Shown here: positions 1-8,851 of the stretch, piece after piece
Layout of the letters: every line of letters starts with the position of its first letter
How positions within the stretch are numbered: position 1 is the first letter of the stretch
Origin: Caulobacter vibrioides
Lineage (GTDB): Bacteria > Pseudomonadota > Alphaproteobacteria > Caulobacterales > Caulobacteraceae
Length of the DNA: 64,000 bases
Assembly: GCA_001449105.1 (NCBI GenBank)
Contig: LNIY01000001.1
Span: forward strand, 124,001 to 188,000
Reading direction: 5' to 3'
Notes under the pieces: model-generated
The model's input: the letters and a program-made list of their open reading frames with translations, nothing else
Told to the model about the DNA's origin: nothing
Database searches by the model: none
Made by a program: the position numbers and the translations under genes

Positions 1-1
1 C

Positions 2-94
2 CGCGGCCAGATCGTGGGCGAAATCAACATTCCGGCGAATGTGGAAGGAACAGTCGATGTCGGCGAAATCCGCATACCTCAGCCCATGCCTTGA
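2..94 (+). CDS. C-terminal end of an upstream gene (partial)
   Basis: An open frame enters from the left edge and ends at TGA 92-94, giving about 30 codons with the tail GEIRIPQPMP. The repeated hydrophobic/Gly pattern (VGEINIP, VGEIRIP) looks like the beta-rich end of a surface or outer-membrane protein. The gene starting at 57 overlaps it by 38 bases, which suggests an operon. Too little is visible to name the family; a pilus usher or another exported protein is possible given the secreted product that follows. Confidence 0.45.
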   Translation, partial: RGQIVGEINIPANVEGTVDVGEIRIPQPMP

Positions 95-989
95 TCAACC
101 GGACCAACGGCCTCGCCTGGCTTTGCTGATCGCCGCGCTGGTTCTGGCCGCCGCCCCCGGAGCTCAAGCCTGCGCCTTGGCGCTGGCCGGCGATCCTGGC
201 ACGGTCATCATCGACTACAATCCGTTCGCCTCCGGCCCTTCGACAGGCGCGCTGAACTTGAAATTCAAGAACCAGGGCGGCGCCGACTGCGACCTGCGCC
301 TTACACTCACCAGCGAGAACGGCTCCATCGCCGACGACCTGTCGCTCGGTGGGGTGGGCATACGGCTGCGGCCACGCGAGCTGTCGGGATTGAGAGCCTC
401 CGACGTCAAGCCGGGCGCATTCATCCTGCTCGTCCCGAAGGAAACGATGGTCGAGGCCCAGTTCGACGCCGCCACCACCGCCGACGCGGTGCCGGAGGCC
501 GGAACCTATACCAGCGACCTCAAGCTCCTGGTCGAGGATGTCGACGGCAACACCCTGCTGCCGTCGATCCCCATTCGCGTGCAGCTGGTGTCGACGCCGC
601 GTGCGCAGTTGAACCTCGCCGGCGCCGCAGGCGTATTCGGATCGGGCTCGAGCGTCGAGGTGGTGGATTTCGGTGAGGCGGTCACCGGCGCGACGCGGAA
701 CATCTTCGTTCAGGTACGCGCCAACGCCCCGTCCACCCTGACCATCAAGTCCCAGCATGGCGGGATCATGCGACGCCTGGGAGACGTGGTGACGGACTCG
801 GCCGTCCCCTACGCCATCGAACTGGAAGGCGCGCAGATCGACTTGGCCGATACCTGGTCACGCGCGATCGACCCGCCCCGCACCCTGGCTGGCGCATCGC
901 TGCCGATGCTCTTCAAGCTTGGCACGGTCACCGGACAGATGGCCGGACGATACCAGGACGTGGTCACGATCGATATCTCGCCAAATTGA
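57..989 (+). CDS. Secreted protein of unknown function
   Basis: This 310-aa protein is probably periplasmic or surface-exposed. Start ATG 57 is preferred over ATG 39 because GGAAGGAA lies at 43-50. After a basic stretch, a hydrophobic segment ending in APGAQA (about residues 28-43) is a typical Sec signal peptide with an A-x-A cleavage site. The mature part is rich in Thr, Gly, Asp and beta-branched residues with only a few Cys near the start, as in beta-sandwich pilus or coat-type proteins. It overlaps the end of the upstream partial gene. I do not recognise a named family; a subunit or adhesin of a chaperone/usher-like system is only a guess. Confidence 0.6.
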   Translation: MSAKSAYLSPCLDQPDQRPRLALLIAALVLAAAPGAQACALALAGDPGTVIIDYNPFASGPSTGALNLKFKNQGGADCDLRLTLTSENGSIADDLSLGGVGIRLRPRELSGLRASDVKPGAFILLVPKETMVEAQFDAATTADAVPEAGTYTSDLKLLVEDVDGNTLLPSIPIRVQLVSTPRAQLNLAGAAGVFGSGSSVEVVDFGEAVTGATRNIFVQVRANAPSTLTIKSQHGGIMRRLGDVVTDSAVPYAIELEGAQIDLADTWSRAIDPPRTLAGASLPMLFKLGTVTGQMAGRYQDVVTIDISPN

Positions 990-1222
990 GCCGGCATCCC
1001 CAAACTTGGGTAACTAATCATATCGGTTACCCCGCCAGACGCGACGTAGTACCAATCCTGGAGGGATTTGGCTGTTCAACCTCCACCACAGATCACGTCT
1101 GCTTCCCGACTCTTTCGGGCGACATTCCCTGTTTTGGGAGGCGATTGCGTAGATTCGGAAACCATACCGGTGCGACGCGCCTCGCCGAACCCGGTCGAAA
1201 TCACGTGTTCGGAGGGGAACCT

Positions 1223-1867
1223 ATGTACGAACAAGACATCGCGCCGGCGCACGACCGATACGCCTCCGCGGCTGCGGACCGGATCGCGGTCGAGGCCTGT
1301 TCGCTTGAAGCCCCAGCGCCCCAAGAAGACTGCGCAAACTGGTTCGAACACGACAGCATCGCGCGATACGTGCTTGATCATCAGGGAAATATTCTGCGCG
1401 CCAATGGCGCGGCCAGGCTTCTGACGGCGGCGGGCGTCCTCGGCTCGGGCGGCGTCTTCATCTGCCCCTCGCATCGCAATCGCGCAGAGTTCGACGTCCT
1501 GATCGCCCGCCTCGCCGACGACCGTCAGACGAACGGCCGGATGCTGTTCCGCGCCGGAGACGACGCCTGGTGCCTGCTGGACCTCGCCACCCTCCCCGGC
1601 TTGTCCGGAAGGGTGTTCGCCACCGCCCGCCCCGCACGGTCCATCAGCGCCGAGGCGATCGAACCCTTGAGAGCCGTCTTCGGCCTGACACGCGCCGAAA
1701 CCTCGGTGCTGTCCCATCTTACCTGCGGCGAGGCGCCAAAGGACATAGGGCGCAAGATGGACATGTCGATCCACACGGTACGCGCGCACCTGCGCGCGAT
1801 CTGCATGCGCATGGGCGTCAAAGGGATAAACGGCGCGCTGAGACTCAGCTTCCAGCTCGCCAATTGA
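1223..1867 (+). CDS. LuxR-type transcriptional regulator
   Basis: A 214-aa regulator. The C-terminal about 65 residues form a LuxR/GerE helix-turn-helix (FGLTRAETSVLSHL, then KDIGRKMDMSIHTVRAHLR). The N-terminal half contains a PAS-like stretch (IARYVLDHQGNILRANGAA), so a small sensory domain is likely. The open frame extends upstream to a TTG at 986, but ATG 1223 has a strong GGAGGGGA site at 1211-1218 and begins the recognisable protein. The roughly 230 bases upstream of 1223 are available as promoter. It faces the CheB/CheR fusion gene convergently. Its target genes cannot be told from the sequence. Confidence 0.8.
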   Translation: MYEQDIAPAHDRYASAAADRIAVEACSLEAPAPQEDCANWFEHDSIARYVLDHQGNILRANGAARLLTAAGVLGSGGVFICPSHRNRAEFDVLIARLADDRQTNGRMLFRAGDDAWCLLDLATLPGLSGRVFATARPARSISAEAIEPLRAVFGLTRAETSVLSHLTCGEAPKDIGRKMDMSIHTVRAHLRAICMRMGVKGINGALRLSFQLAN

Positions 1868-2062
1868 ACCGGTCCGGCCTGCTGCGGGCCGCAAGCTAGG
1901 CGCCGTCCCATACCCCCGTGTACGGCGTCGGGGCTGTCGCCCTCCCCCAAGGGCGGCGGCTGGACGGTGGAGTGGCCAGGTGACCCGCGTCTCGCCAAAA
2001 GCCGGTCAGCATCTGGCTGCTCCACCGTCGCAGTTCCGGTTTGGCCTCAGCGCGTCCAGCGT

Positions 2063-4594
2063 CTAGCCGCGGGTGATGGAACGAACGTCCAGGAAGGTGG
2101 CCACGACACCGCTCGGCCGCTGCAGTTGGTTTCTGTAGGGAGCCAAGCGCATCAGATAGTCCGTATCCTGTTCCTCGTCGCGCACGCGGCGCTCGATCAC
2201 CCGCGCATCGGCGAACACGGCCGCGACATCGGCCGCCAGGGTCGGCAGCGCCACCCGACTGGTGAGGTCGGTGATCGGCCTGCCCTTGTCGGTAGGCAGG
2301 ATGTTGAACAACTGCGCCATCGCCGGCGTGAAGCTGCGGATCACCATCCCCTCGCCCAGAAAGACCGTGGCGATCTGGCTGCTCTCGAACAGGTTCTGCA
2401 AGTCGGCATGCGCCTCATCCAGCGCCTCGACCTTGGCGTTTAGCTCGAGGTTGACAGTCTGCAACTCCTCATTGAGCGACTGGAGCTCCTCCTTGGAAGC
2501 CTCAAGTTCCTCGTTGGAGGACTGGCATTCCTCGTTGACCGACATCAGCTCCTCGTTGGAGGACTTCACCTCCTCCAGGGCGGTCTCGTACTCCTCGATC
2601 ATGGCCTGAAGCCGTTCGCGCGTATCGCGCAACTCATGCTCAAGGTGGACGACCCCGGACCGGTCGATGCGAACCACGCTCGTCTCGGCCTTCAGGTCGA
2701 ATGGATCGCCTTGATCGGTGAACATCACCAGCAGCAGAGGTTCGCTCGAGGCGCGCCCCGCGAGCGGTTCCACATCGATCCTGACGCGTTGAGCGCGACC
2801 GTCTCCGCTTTCCAGCACCATGCCCTCCCGCAGGGTGGGCTGGCCCGTTTCCTGGACCTGTCGCAACAGGGTGCGAAGGTCCAGGCGCAAGCCTTTGCGA
2901 GCCATGGCCAGTAACTGGCGATTGGGGGCGCCGATGGCGGCTTCCAGATACTTTCCGGTCTTGGCGGAATAGTAGACGACATCGCCGTCACGATTGACCA
3001 CGACGTGGGCCGGAGCGAACCGGTCGAGCACCTGGCTCTCCACCGACTGGCGCAGGGCAAGACCCCCAGCAGAACCCGACTTGGCGCGCTGGTCGTCGAT
3101 GTAATAGCCCGGCTTGCGGTCAACGATCGTCAGCAGCCCCCGCACGGGAGCGGCGATCCCCTCGCGAGCCTGGAAGATGCGATGCTTTTTGTCGATGGGC
3201 GTGAACAGTTCGCCAAACTGGCTGGCGTTTTCGGACATGCCCAGGAAGAGGAAGCCTCCAGGGCGAAGAGCATAGTGGAACGTCGGGATCACCCGCCCCT
3301 GAATCTCCGGGCCGAAATAGATGAGAAGATTGCGGCAGGAGACCATGTCCATCCGCGAGAATGGAGGATCGCGTACGACGCTATGGGGTGAAAACACGCA
3401 GAGCTCGCGCACCTCCTTGGCCACCGCGTAGAGGTCGCCGTCAGAGAGGAAGAACCTGTTGCGTCGCTCCGGCGAGACGCCGTCCAAAAATGTCTCCGGA
3501 TAGCGGCCGGCCCGAGCGACGGCCAGGGCGCGCTCGTCGATGTCGGTGGCGAAGATCTGGACGCGCGGACAGACGCTGGCCCGGTCCATGTACTCGCAGA
3601 TCAGCATCGCGATCGAATAGACTTCCTCGCCGGTGGCGCAGGCCGGGATCCAAACGCGGACGGTTTCGTCTGCGCCGCGCCCCTCGAACAGGCGCGGTAT
3701 CACCTTTTCCTCCAGGGCGGCGAAAGCCGCCGCGTCGCGAAAAAAACTGGTGACGTTGATCAGAAGATCTCGAAAGAGAGCATGGACTTCCTTGGGGTCG
3801 TCCTTGATGCCTTCCACATACTCTCCCAGCGACGCCGAGTAACGGATTTGCATCCGACGCTGTACGCGACGCAGAAACGTCTTGGCCTTGTAGCCGGAAA
3901 AGTCGTGGCCGACCTGGGTGCGCAGGGTGGCGCAAATGTCCTGACGAGCCTCCTCCAGCGCCCCGGCGGGCTCGGCGTCGCCCGAGGCGGGAAACCCCTC
4001 CATCAGCGAGAAGCTGCGAGCGAAATTGGCAAGGTGCCGCCCCATCGCCTCGACGGGAACGGCCAGATCGACCAACCCGGTGGCGATGGCGCTTTCGGGC
4101 ATGCTTGGATGACGGGGCCCGTGCCCGCCGGGAGCCTGGGCCAATGTCAGGCCCGCGGCCTCCTTGACAGCCTTGACGCCCAGCGCCCCGTCGCCGTCGC
4201 CGCCTGACAGGATTACGGCCGCGGCGTACTCGCCTTGGTCCTCGGCCAGGGCCGCCAGGAAAACATCGATCGGCTTGCGCTCTCGACCAGCTTGGCTTTC
4301 CTTCAACGAGACGAGGCGACCGTCACGAATTCCCAGCAACATGTCAGCCGGCATGACGTAGACATGGTCAGGACGGACCTGCGCGCCATCGCAGGCGATC
4401 TCGACCGGTAGGGCGGTATAGCGGGCGATGACCTGATGCAGCAGGCTCTGCCGCTCGGGATTGAGGTGGGTGACCACGACATAGGCTACGCCGGCCTCGG
4501 CTTGGATGCCCTGGAAGAACCCCTCCAACGCCTCGATTCCCCCGGCGGACGCACCAAGGCCGGCGATCGGAAAGCGGGCGGCCGGTGCGGACAT
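2063..4594 (-). CDS. CheB-CheR-PAS fusion protein
   Basis: An 843-aa fusion. In order it has a CheB methylesterase domain (GASAGG with Ser16, a His in VVTHLNP, and an Asp-containing SGGDGDGALG), a CheR N-terminal helical part, and the CheR SAM methyltransferase domain (IPACATGEEVYS). These are followed by a long Glu/Leu/Asn-rich coiled coil (VKSSNEELMSVNEECQSSN and repeats) and a terminal PAS domain. It ends after PAS, so the histidine kinase found in many longer CheB/CheR/PAS hybrids is absent. ATG 4594 is preferred to the upstream start at 4708 because the CheB fold begins directly after it and AAGGAAAG precedes it. No chemoreceptor or cheA is nearby, so a signalling role outside classical chemotaxis is possible. 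Confidence 0.9.
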   Translation of the reverse strand: MSAPAARFPIAGLGASAGGIEALEGFFQGIQAEAGVAYVVVTHLNPERQSLLHQVIARYTALPVEIACDGAQVRPDHVYVMPADMLLGIRDGRLVSLKESQAGRERKPIDVFLAALAEDQGEYAAAVILSGGDGDGALGVKAVKEAAGLTLAQAPGGHGPRHPSMPESAIATGLVDLAVPVEAMGRHLANFARSFSLMEGFPASGDAEPAGALEEARQDICATLRTQVGHDFSGYKAKTFLRRVQRRMQIRYSASLGEYVEGIKDDPKEVHALFRDLLINVTSFFRDAAAFAALEEKVIPRLFEGRGADETVRVWIPACATGEEVYSIAMLICEYMDRASVCPRVQIFATDIDERALAVARAGRYPETFLDGVSPERRNRFFLSDGDLYAVAKEVRELCVFSPHSVVRDPPFSRMDMVSCRNLLIYFGPEIQGRVIPTFHYALRPGGFLFLGMSENASQFGELFTPIDKKHRIFQAREGIAAPVRGLLTIVDRKPGYYIDDQRAKSGSAGGLALRQSVESQVLDRFAPAHVVVNRDGDVVYYSAKTGKYLEAAIGAPNRQLLAMARKGLRLDLRTLLRQVQETGQPTLREGMVLESGDGRAQRVRIDVEPLAGRASSEPLLLVMFTDQGDPFDLKAETSVVRIDRSGVVHLEHELRDTRERLQAMIEEYETALEEVKSSNEELMSVNEECQSSNEELEASKEELQSLNEELQTVNLELNAKVEALDEAHADLQNLFESSQIATVFLGEGMVIRSFTPAMAQLFNILPTDKGRPITDLTSRVALPTLAADVAAVFADARVIERRVRDEEQDTDYLMRLAPYRNQLQRPSGVVATFLDVRSITRG

Positions 4595-4773
4595 GGACGG
4601 ACTTTCCTTGTGAGCGCCCAAAGGTTCGGCGCCGCATCGGCGGACAGGACCCACGCCCTTGCTGGGAGTCGCCCAAGGAGACGATCTGAAATCCGCCAGG
4701 ACAACCATAACAGATCACCCCTGGCGGTCAGCCCCTCACAAGCCGGCGTGTCGCGTCTTGCCCCGTAGCCGCC

Positions 4774-4926
4774 TCAGCTACCCGTATCGATGGGAGCTTC
4801 TGCAGGCGGCAGCGCGCGGACTTGGCGGCGCCTTGTCAGGCCGCGCTTAGGCAGAACCCGAAAGACAAGGGGAAGCGCCAGCGCCAGCGTGGCGCATGCA
4901 GCGGCTGCGATGAAGAGATACGGCAT
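4774..4926 (-). CDS. Small single-span membrane peptide
   Basis: A 50-codon frame starts at ATG 4926 with GGAG eight bases upstream and ends at TGA 4774-4776. The peptide begins MPYLFIAAAACATLALALPL, a clear transmembrane or signal-anchor segment, followed by a basic tail (PKRGLTRRRQ). It lies in the otherwise empty gap between the CheB/CheR fusion and the glycine-zipper gene, on the same strand as both. The site, hydrophobic N-terminus and positive-inside pattern support it. It has no family assignment and could be chance. Confidence 0.4.
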   Translation of the reverse strand: MPYLFIAAAACATLALALPLVFRVLPKRGLTRRRQVRALPPAEAPIDTGS

Positions 4927-5003
4927 GGTTCGTCTCCGGGCGGCGCACGATACGATTCAGGGCGACCTTCCAAGGAACGTCGCCCGGCGCTGTGTGGCGG
5001 ATG

Positions 5004-6020
5004 TCAGCGATCGTCGCGGAAATCGCCGCTGATGCTGTCGCTCAACCGATCGAGCCGAGCGGTGATGATCGCCCGCCCTCTGGGACCAAGATCACCTTGA
5101 CGGTTGCGCAAGGACCGCTCCTGGCGCTCGATCGCGGCCAAGGTTCGCGTCGCCTGGCCGGCCTCGGCCCGGCTCAGGCGACCGCTATAGGCGCCGCGAT
5201 TGATGCGCTCGGCCAGTTGCGCCTGACGATCGTCGATGCTGAGCCTGCCGCGGCCGTCGGGATATTGACCGGCGGGATAGTCGGCGCGCGGGCGGCGAGC
5301 ATCCGTCGAGACCCAGCCGCCACGGGCGTCGTAGTAACCGACCGTCTCGCCGCGCACCCAGCGCCCGTTGGCGTAATAGCCCGGCTGCGGATCAGCGATC
5401 CAGGATCCGTTGGCGGCGCGCCGTCCGCTCGGCTGGCCCGGCATCCAGCGTCCGTTGGCGTCGTAGCGACCGCTGGCTGCGCCCGCGATCCAGCGACCGG
5501 ACCTGTCATAGTAACCGGAAGCGGCCGAGACCCAGCGACCGTCCTGGGCGTAGTAGCCGGTGGCGGAGGCTGGAACCCACAGACCGTTGGCATAGTAGCC
5601 GGACGCCTCGATGTCGGTGCTCGCCTGCATCCAGCGCCCGTCGGACGCGTAGTAGCCGCGTGGAGCCCCGTCGACCCAGTCGCCGTTGCGATCGAAATAG
5701 CCGGAAGCCTCGCTTCGCGAGACGGCGTTGGCGTGCCAGGCGCCCTGATTATCGTAGAAGCCATAGGCGCGGGCGCAGTCGGGACGCCCCTTGGCGACCT
5801 GATTACCGATCAGGGCGCCCGCGATGCCGCCGATAACGGCCCCTTCGCCACGATCGCCGCGGCCCGCCACGGCGCTGCCTGCCGCCGCCCCGACACCAGC
5901 GCCGAGGAGGGTTCCGGCCACACGATTGCTCTGTCGCTGCTCGCAGGTCTGTTGCGCGAGCGCGACGGCGGGGATGAGGGCCGCGGCGCAGACGCCGGCG
6001 ACCAGGAGTTGGATACGCAT
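5004..6020 (-). CDS. Glycine-zipper envelope protein with Y/W repeats
   Basis: A 338-aa exported protein. Start ATG 6020 is chosen because AAGGAA precedes it and the signal peptide (MRIQLLVAGVCAAALIPAVALA) begins there. A glycine-zipper segment follows (GTLLGAGVGAAAGSAVAG ... GGIAGALIGNQV, about residues 35-80), as in proteins that insert in or lie along the envelope. The middle holds ten imperfect repeats of about 17 residues built on G-Y/F/R-Y-x-x-x-G-x-W (for example GYYDRSGRW, GRYDANGRW). A charged helical C-terminal part (QAQLAERINRG, LAAIERQERSLRN) follows. An AT-rich stretch of about 180 bases upstream probably carries the promoter. Function is unknown. Confidence 0.8.
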   Translation of the reverse strand: MRIQLLVAGVCAAALIPAVALAQQTCEQRQSNRVAGTLLGAGVGAAAGSAVAGRGDRGEGAVIGGIAGALIGNQVAKGRPDCARAYGFYDNQGAWHANAVSRSEASGYFDRNGDWVDGAPRGYYASDGRWMQASTDIEASGYYANGLWVPASATGYYAQDGRWVSAASGYYDRSGRWIAGAASGRYDANGRWMPGQPSGRRAANGSWIADPQPGYYANGRWVRGETVGYYDARGGWVSTDARRPRADYPAGQYPDGRGRLSIDDRQAQLAERINRGAYSGRLSRAEAGQATRTLAAIERQERSLRNRQGDLGPRGRAIITARLDRLSDSISGDFRDDR

Positions 6021-6255
6021 TTTGTGGGATTCCTTGGGATGAGACATACTCCTCCCGACCCACATCAAATGGCGATTCCATTAGCAATATTCAATAACAA
6101 AGCAAAATATAATTTGCGGAAAGACAATAACATAATTCAATAATTACGGAACAAATTCGCTTTTATCGCCAACAATTATATTTGCATGATGCAAAATCAT
6201 TATCTACACACCCCCTCGCCAAGCGTAAGCGCGGCGTCTGTTCAGCCACAGCTGG

Positions 6256-7404
6256 TTACTTCAGGAGACCGGCCGCGCGCAGCGCCTTGGCGATTACGTC
6301 CTGGACGCCTGCGGGCACGTGGCTGACAGCTTTCATGACCCCCTCTCCCAGACCGCCGATCTCGGGACGTTCCGGCTGGGCTGCAGGCTGCGTCGGCGCG
6401 ATCGTTTCCAGCACCCGCTCGGCCCCTCCATCGCCGCTCCGCTCGCCGCGCCCTTCGTCGATCTTCCAGAACCTGACGATCTCCAGGGACGAAGAAATCC
6501 CCGCCTCAAGCAAGAAGGGCCCCGCCTTGCCGACATCGCCGGCGCGCTTCATGGAAAGCGGGGCGCCATGGCCAAGGCCGCGCACGATGTTCAACTCGAC
6601 GAGCGGCTCGCCCCCGGCGGACCGCCAGGTCGAGCGGGTTCCATGCGCCAGCGGCTCCACCCGATGCGGCGCGATGGGCAGCCCCTCCAAGGCGACCCAC
6701 TGCTGGGCCAGGTCATGAGCGTTCTGGACATGCACGGTGCGGTCGGCGTCGCCGTGCCAGATCGACAGCCGGGGCCGGGAGCCGCCTTGGTGGGAGGCGG
6801 GAACCAAGTTGGCGAAATCCGCGCCTGAACGAGCAGCGGGCTGGTTCATGACCTGCATCGCGCTCTGAACGTTACGGGCCACGCCGTAAGGCAGGCCTGC
6901 GATCACGGCGCCGCCCGCGAAGAGGTCGGGATAGACAGCCAGCATCACCCCCGCCATCGCCCCGCCCGCCGACAGCCCCGTGACGAAGACCCGCTGCGGA
7001 TCAAGATCATAAGCGTCGAGCAGATGGCCGATCATCGCCGCGATGGAAGCGCCCTCCCCCTCGCCTCGCCGGATGTCGCCCGCCAGGAACCAATTGAAGC
7101 AGCGATTGGGATTGTTGCTCTGAGCCTGTTGCGGCGCGAGAACCATGAAGCCCATGCGGTCGGCCAGGTCCAGCCAGCCGGCGCCTTCGGCATAGGCCGC
7201 AGCGGTCTGGGTGCAGCCGTGCAGGACGACTACGAGCGGCGATCCGGACGCCAAGCTTTCGGGACGATAGCTCAACATCGCCAGGTGACCAGGATTGACG
7301 CCGAAATCGTCCGTGCGCTCCAGGCGCCCGATCGCGTCCGGAGCGGAGAACGAGGCGCGACGCAGGCGCGCCAGCATAGCGGTGGTTTCGCCGAGACTCG
7401 GCAT
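6256..7404 (-). CDS. PHB-depolymerase-like esterase
   Basis: A 382-aa alpha/beta hydrolase of the short-chain-length polyhydroxyalkanoate depolymerase/feruloyl-esterase type. Visible are the oxyanion-hole motif LHGCTQ (62-66), the serine elbow GLSAGG (Ser145), an Asp in WHGDADRTV and a His in GLGHGAP. The C-terminal extension (about 80 residues) is Gly/Ala-rich. Start ATG 7404 (AGGA upstream) is preferred over the longer frame. No classical signal peptide is visible, so it may be cytoplasmic or use another route. It is separated from the next minus-strand gene by a strong hairpin. Confidence 0.85.
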   Translation of the reverse strand: MPSLGETTAMLARLRRASFSAPDAIGRLERTDDFGVNPGHLAMLSYRPESLASGSPLVVVLHGCTQTAAAYAEGAGWLDLADRMGFMVLAPQQAQSNNPNRCFNWFLAGDIRRGEGEGASIAAMIGHLLDAYDLDPQRVFVTGLSAGGAMAGVMLAVYPDLFAGGAVIAGLPYGVARNVQSAMQVMNQPAARSGADFANLVPASHQGGSRPRLSIWHGDADRTVHVQNAHDLAQQWVALEGLPIAPHRVEPLAHGTRSTWRSAGGEPLVELNIVRGLGHGAPLSMKRAGDVGKAGPFLLEAGISSSLEIVRFWKIDEGRGERSGDGGAERVLETIAPTQPAAQPERPEIGGLGEGVMKAVSHVPAGVQDVIAKALRAAGLLK

Positions 7405-7514
7405 GGTGATGTCCTGAAAAGAGCGAGGCGAGAAAGCCGCCGCCCAGTTCAAATGCTGCAACGCAGCAAAGGCGCCATCACGCTCGATCACGTCTTTCGG
7501 CGAAAGCGGAAAAG

Positions 7515-7547
7515 CGCCCCGACCACCGGCATGCAGAGGTCGGGGCG
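7515..7547 (-). terminator. Rho-independent-like terminator hairpin
   Basis: A perfect 10-bp stem (CGCCCCGACC at 7515-7524, GGTCGGGGCG at 7538-7547) with a 13-base loop lies just after the stop of the minus-strand gene at 7555. Read on the minus strand it is followed by CTTTTC, a short T tract. Confidence 0.65.
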
Positions 7548-7554
7548 ATAGTTT

Positions 7555-8298
7555 CTAATACTCGCGACGGACCGGATCGGCGACGCCGCGATCCTCGGGG
7601 CGGATCGCCTCGTCATCGATCAGCACGTCGTCGCCCGGACGCGTGGCGAACGAGCGATCCTCGCCGTAAAGGGCGCGCTCGCGACCGATCTGCTCGGCGC
7701 TATAGGGAGCCGCCGAGGGATCAAAGCCCGTCCAGCCGTCCTGGCGATAGGCCTCGCCGCGACGCGCGGCGTCCACGCCGCGCCCCTCGTTAAGAATCCG
7801 CTCGACAGCGTCGATCTCGCCGTCCTGCGCCTTGACGCTGACCAAGGCGCCGCCGCGCCGCACGCCCTCGGAATAGACGTTGGCCTCGTCATCGCTGTGA
7901 CCGGCCTCCTTCAGAGCGCCGAGCAGGCCGCCCGTGGCGCCGCCGGCCGCCGCGCCGACGGCCGCTCCGACCGCCGTGGCCGCGAGCCAGCCGGCCGCGA
8001 CGACGGGTCCTAGGCCGGGAATGGCCAGCATGCCGAGGCCGGCCAGCAGGCCCGCGCCGCCGCCGACCAGTCCGCCCGCGGCCGCCCCCTTGCCGGCGCC
8101 GTCGGCGACGTCGTTATCACCGTCGCCATGGTGATCTCCCAGCGGACCACCGGCCCTGCGCCCGTCGTCATGCCAATTGTCGGTGTTGTCGGAGACCAGA
8201 CTGATACGGTCTTCGGCGACGCCGTAGTCCTTGAGGTCCGCAATCGCGGCGAGCGCGTCGGTGTGGCTGTCGAACAGCCGGGTGATGGTCTTGCTCAT
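7555..8298 (-). CDS. YflT/GsiB-like general stress protein
   Basis: A 247-aa protein. The N-terminus (KTITRLFDSHTDALAAIADL, then DRISLVSDN) matches the heat-induced stress protein YflT-type domain. A long Gly/Ala membrane-seeking region follows (about 65-145: AAAGGLVGGGAGLLAGLG and similar), then a second half-domain (GGALVSVKAQDGEIDAVERIL) and a charged tail. ATG 8298 has GGGAAG upstream; a longer frame to 8337 has no better start. It sits in a stress-type cluster with the lipoprotein behind it on the same strand, 50 bases away. Confidence 0.8.
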   Translation of the reverse strand: MSKTITRLFDSHTDALAAIADLKDYGVAEDRISLVSDNTDNWHDDGRRAGGPLGDHHGDGDNDVADGAGKGAAAGGLVGGGAGLLAGLGMLAIPGLGPVVAAGWLAATAVGAAVGAAAGGATGGLLGALKEAGHSDDEANVYSEGVRRGGALVSVKAQDGEIDAVERILNEGRGVDAARRGEAYRQDGWTGFDPSAAPYSAEQIGRERALYGEDRSFATRPGDDVLIDDEAIRPEDRGVADPVRREY

Positions 8299-8349
8299 GT
8301 GGTTCTTCCCAGAAAGATTGTGATTTGAGGCGAGCAAGGGCGGCCGAGC

Positions 8350-8700
8350 CTAGAGCTCGTTGATCGCGCCCTTGTAGTCGATGGAGACATTGACCTTGCG
8401 GCCGTCCTTGGCGGCTTGCCCCTGCCAAAGACCGTTGGCGTTCTGATTGAGAGGGCCCAGCTCGCTGTAGCCGGCCTTCTCAATGGCGGCCCGCGCCTGG
8501 TCGGCGGTGTAGGAACTGGCGCCCGGCGTCGGACCGGTCTCGCCGGTCGTCGGCGCGGTGTCGACCGCGGCATTGCCCGGAGCAGCCGGCGCGGAAACGG
8601 CCGGCCCCTCGACCTTCTCATGGTCGGCGTCCTTCTGGCCGCAAGCAGCCAGCAGCATCGCGGCGAGCGCGACGCCAATCGTGGTTTTCAGCATGTTCAT
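8350..8700 (-). CDS. Small lipoprotein
   Basis: A 116-aa lipoprotein. The N-terminus MNMLKTTIGVALAAMLLAAC has a lipobox (LLAAC). A Pro/Ala/Thr linker follows (about 30-65), then a small domain (YTADQARAAIEKAGYSELG ... GLWQGQA ... VNVSIDYKGAINEL) resembling short PepSY-like or PASTA-like folds seen in small alphaproteobacterial lipoproteins. GGAG lies just before ATG 8700. It is the upstream member of a likely two-gene unit with the YflT-like gene. An AT-rich gap of about 150 bases upstream is probably the promoter. Confidence 0.75.
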   Translation of the reverse strand: MNMLKTTIGVALAAMLLAACGQKDADHEKVEGPAVSAPAAPGNAAVDTAPTTGETGPTPGASSYTADQARAAIEKAGYSELGPLNQNANGLWQGQAAKDGRKVNVSIDYKGAINEL

Positions 8701-8851
8701 GGATCTCCGAGAGGTCAGGGGATAAGCCTTCCGGACCGAACACGGTTGCATCACGATTATAAATTCATACCGGATGTCGGATAATTATTTGCGCCACAAA
8801 CTAATAGCGGCAAATCGGAGCCGACCGGGTCAATACTCACACAAAATACAT

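Noticed and set aside
986..1222. N-terminal extension of the LuxR-type protein from TTG 986
   Set aside because: Sequence lacks family resemblance and ATG 1223 has a far better ribosome-binding site.
1901..1927. Short inverted repeat CGCCGT/ACGGCG after the LuxR-type gene
   Set aside because: Six-base stem with a 15-base loop and no T tract; too weak to call a terminator.
4992..6143. Long plus-strand open frame of 383 codons
   Set aside because: It is the complement of the glycine-zipper gene, has no domain and no start site, and exists because of high GC.
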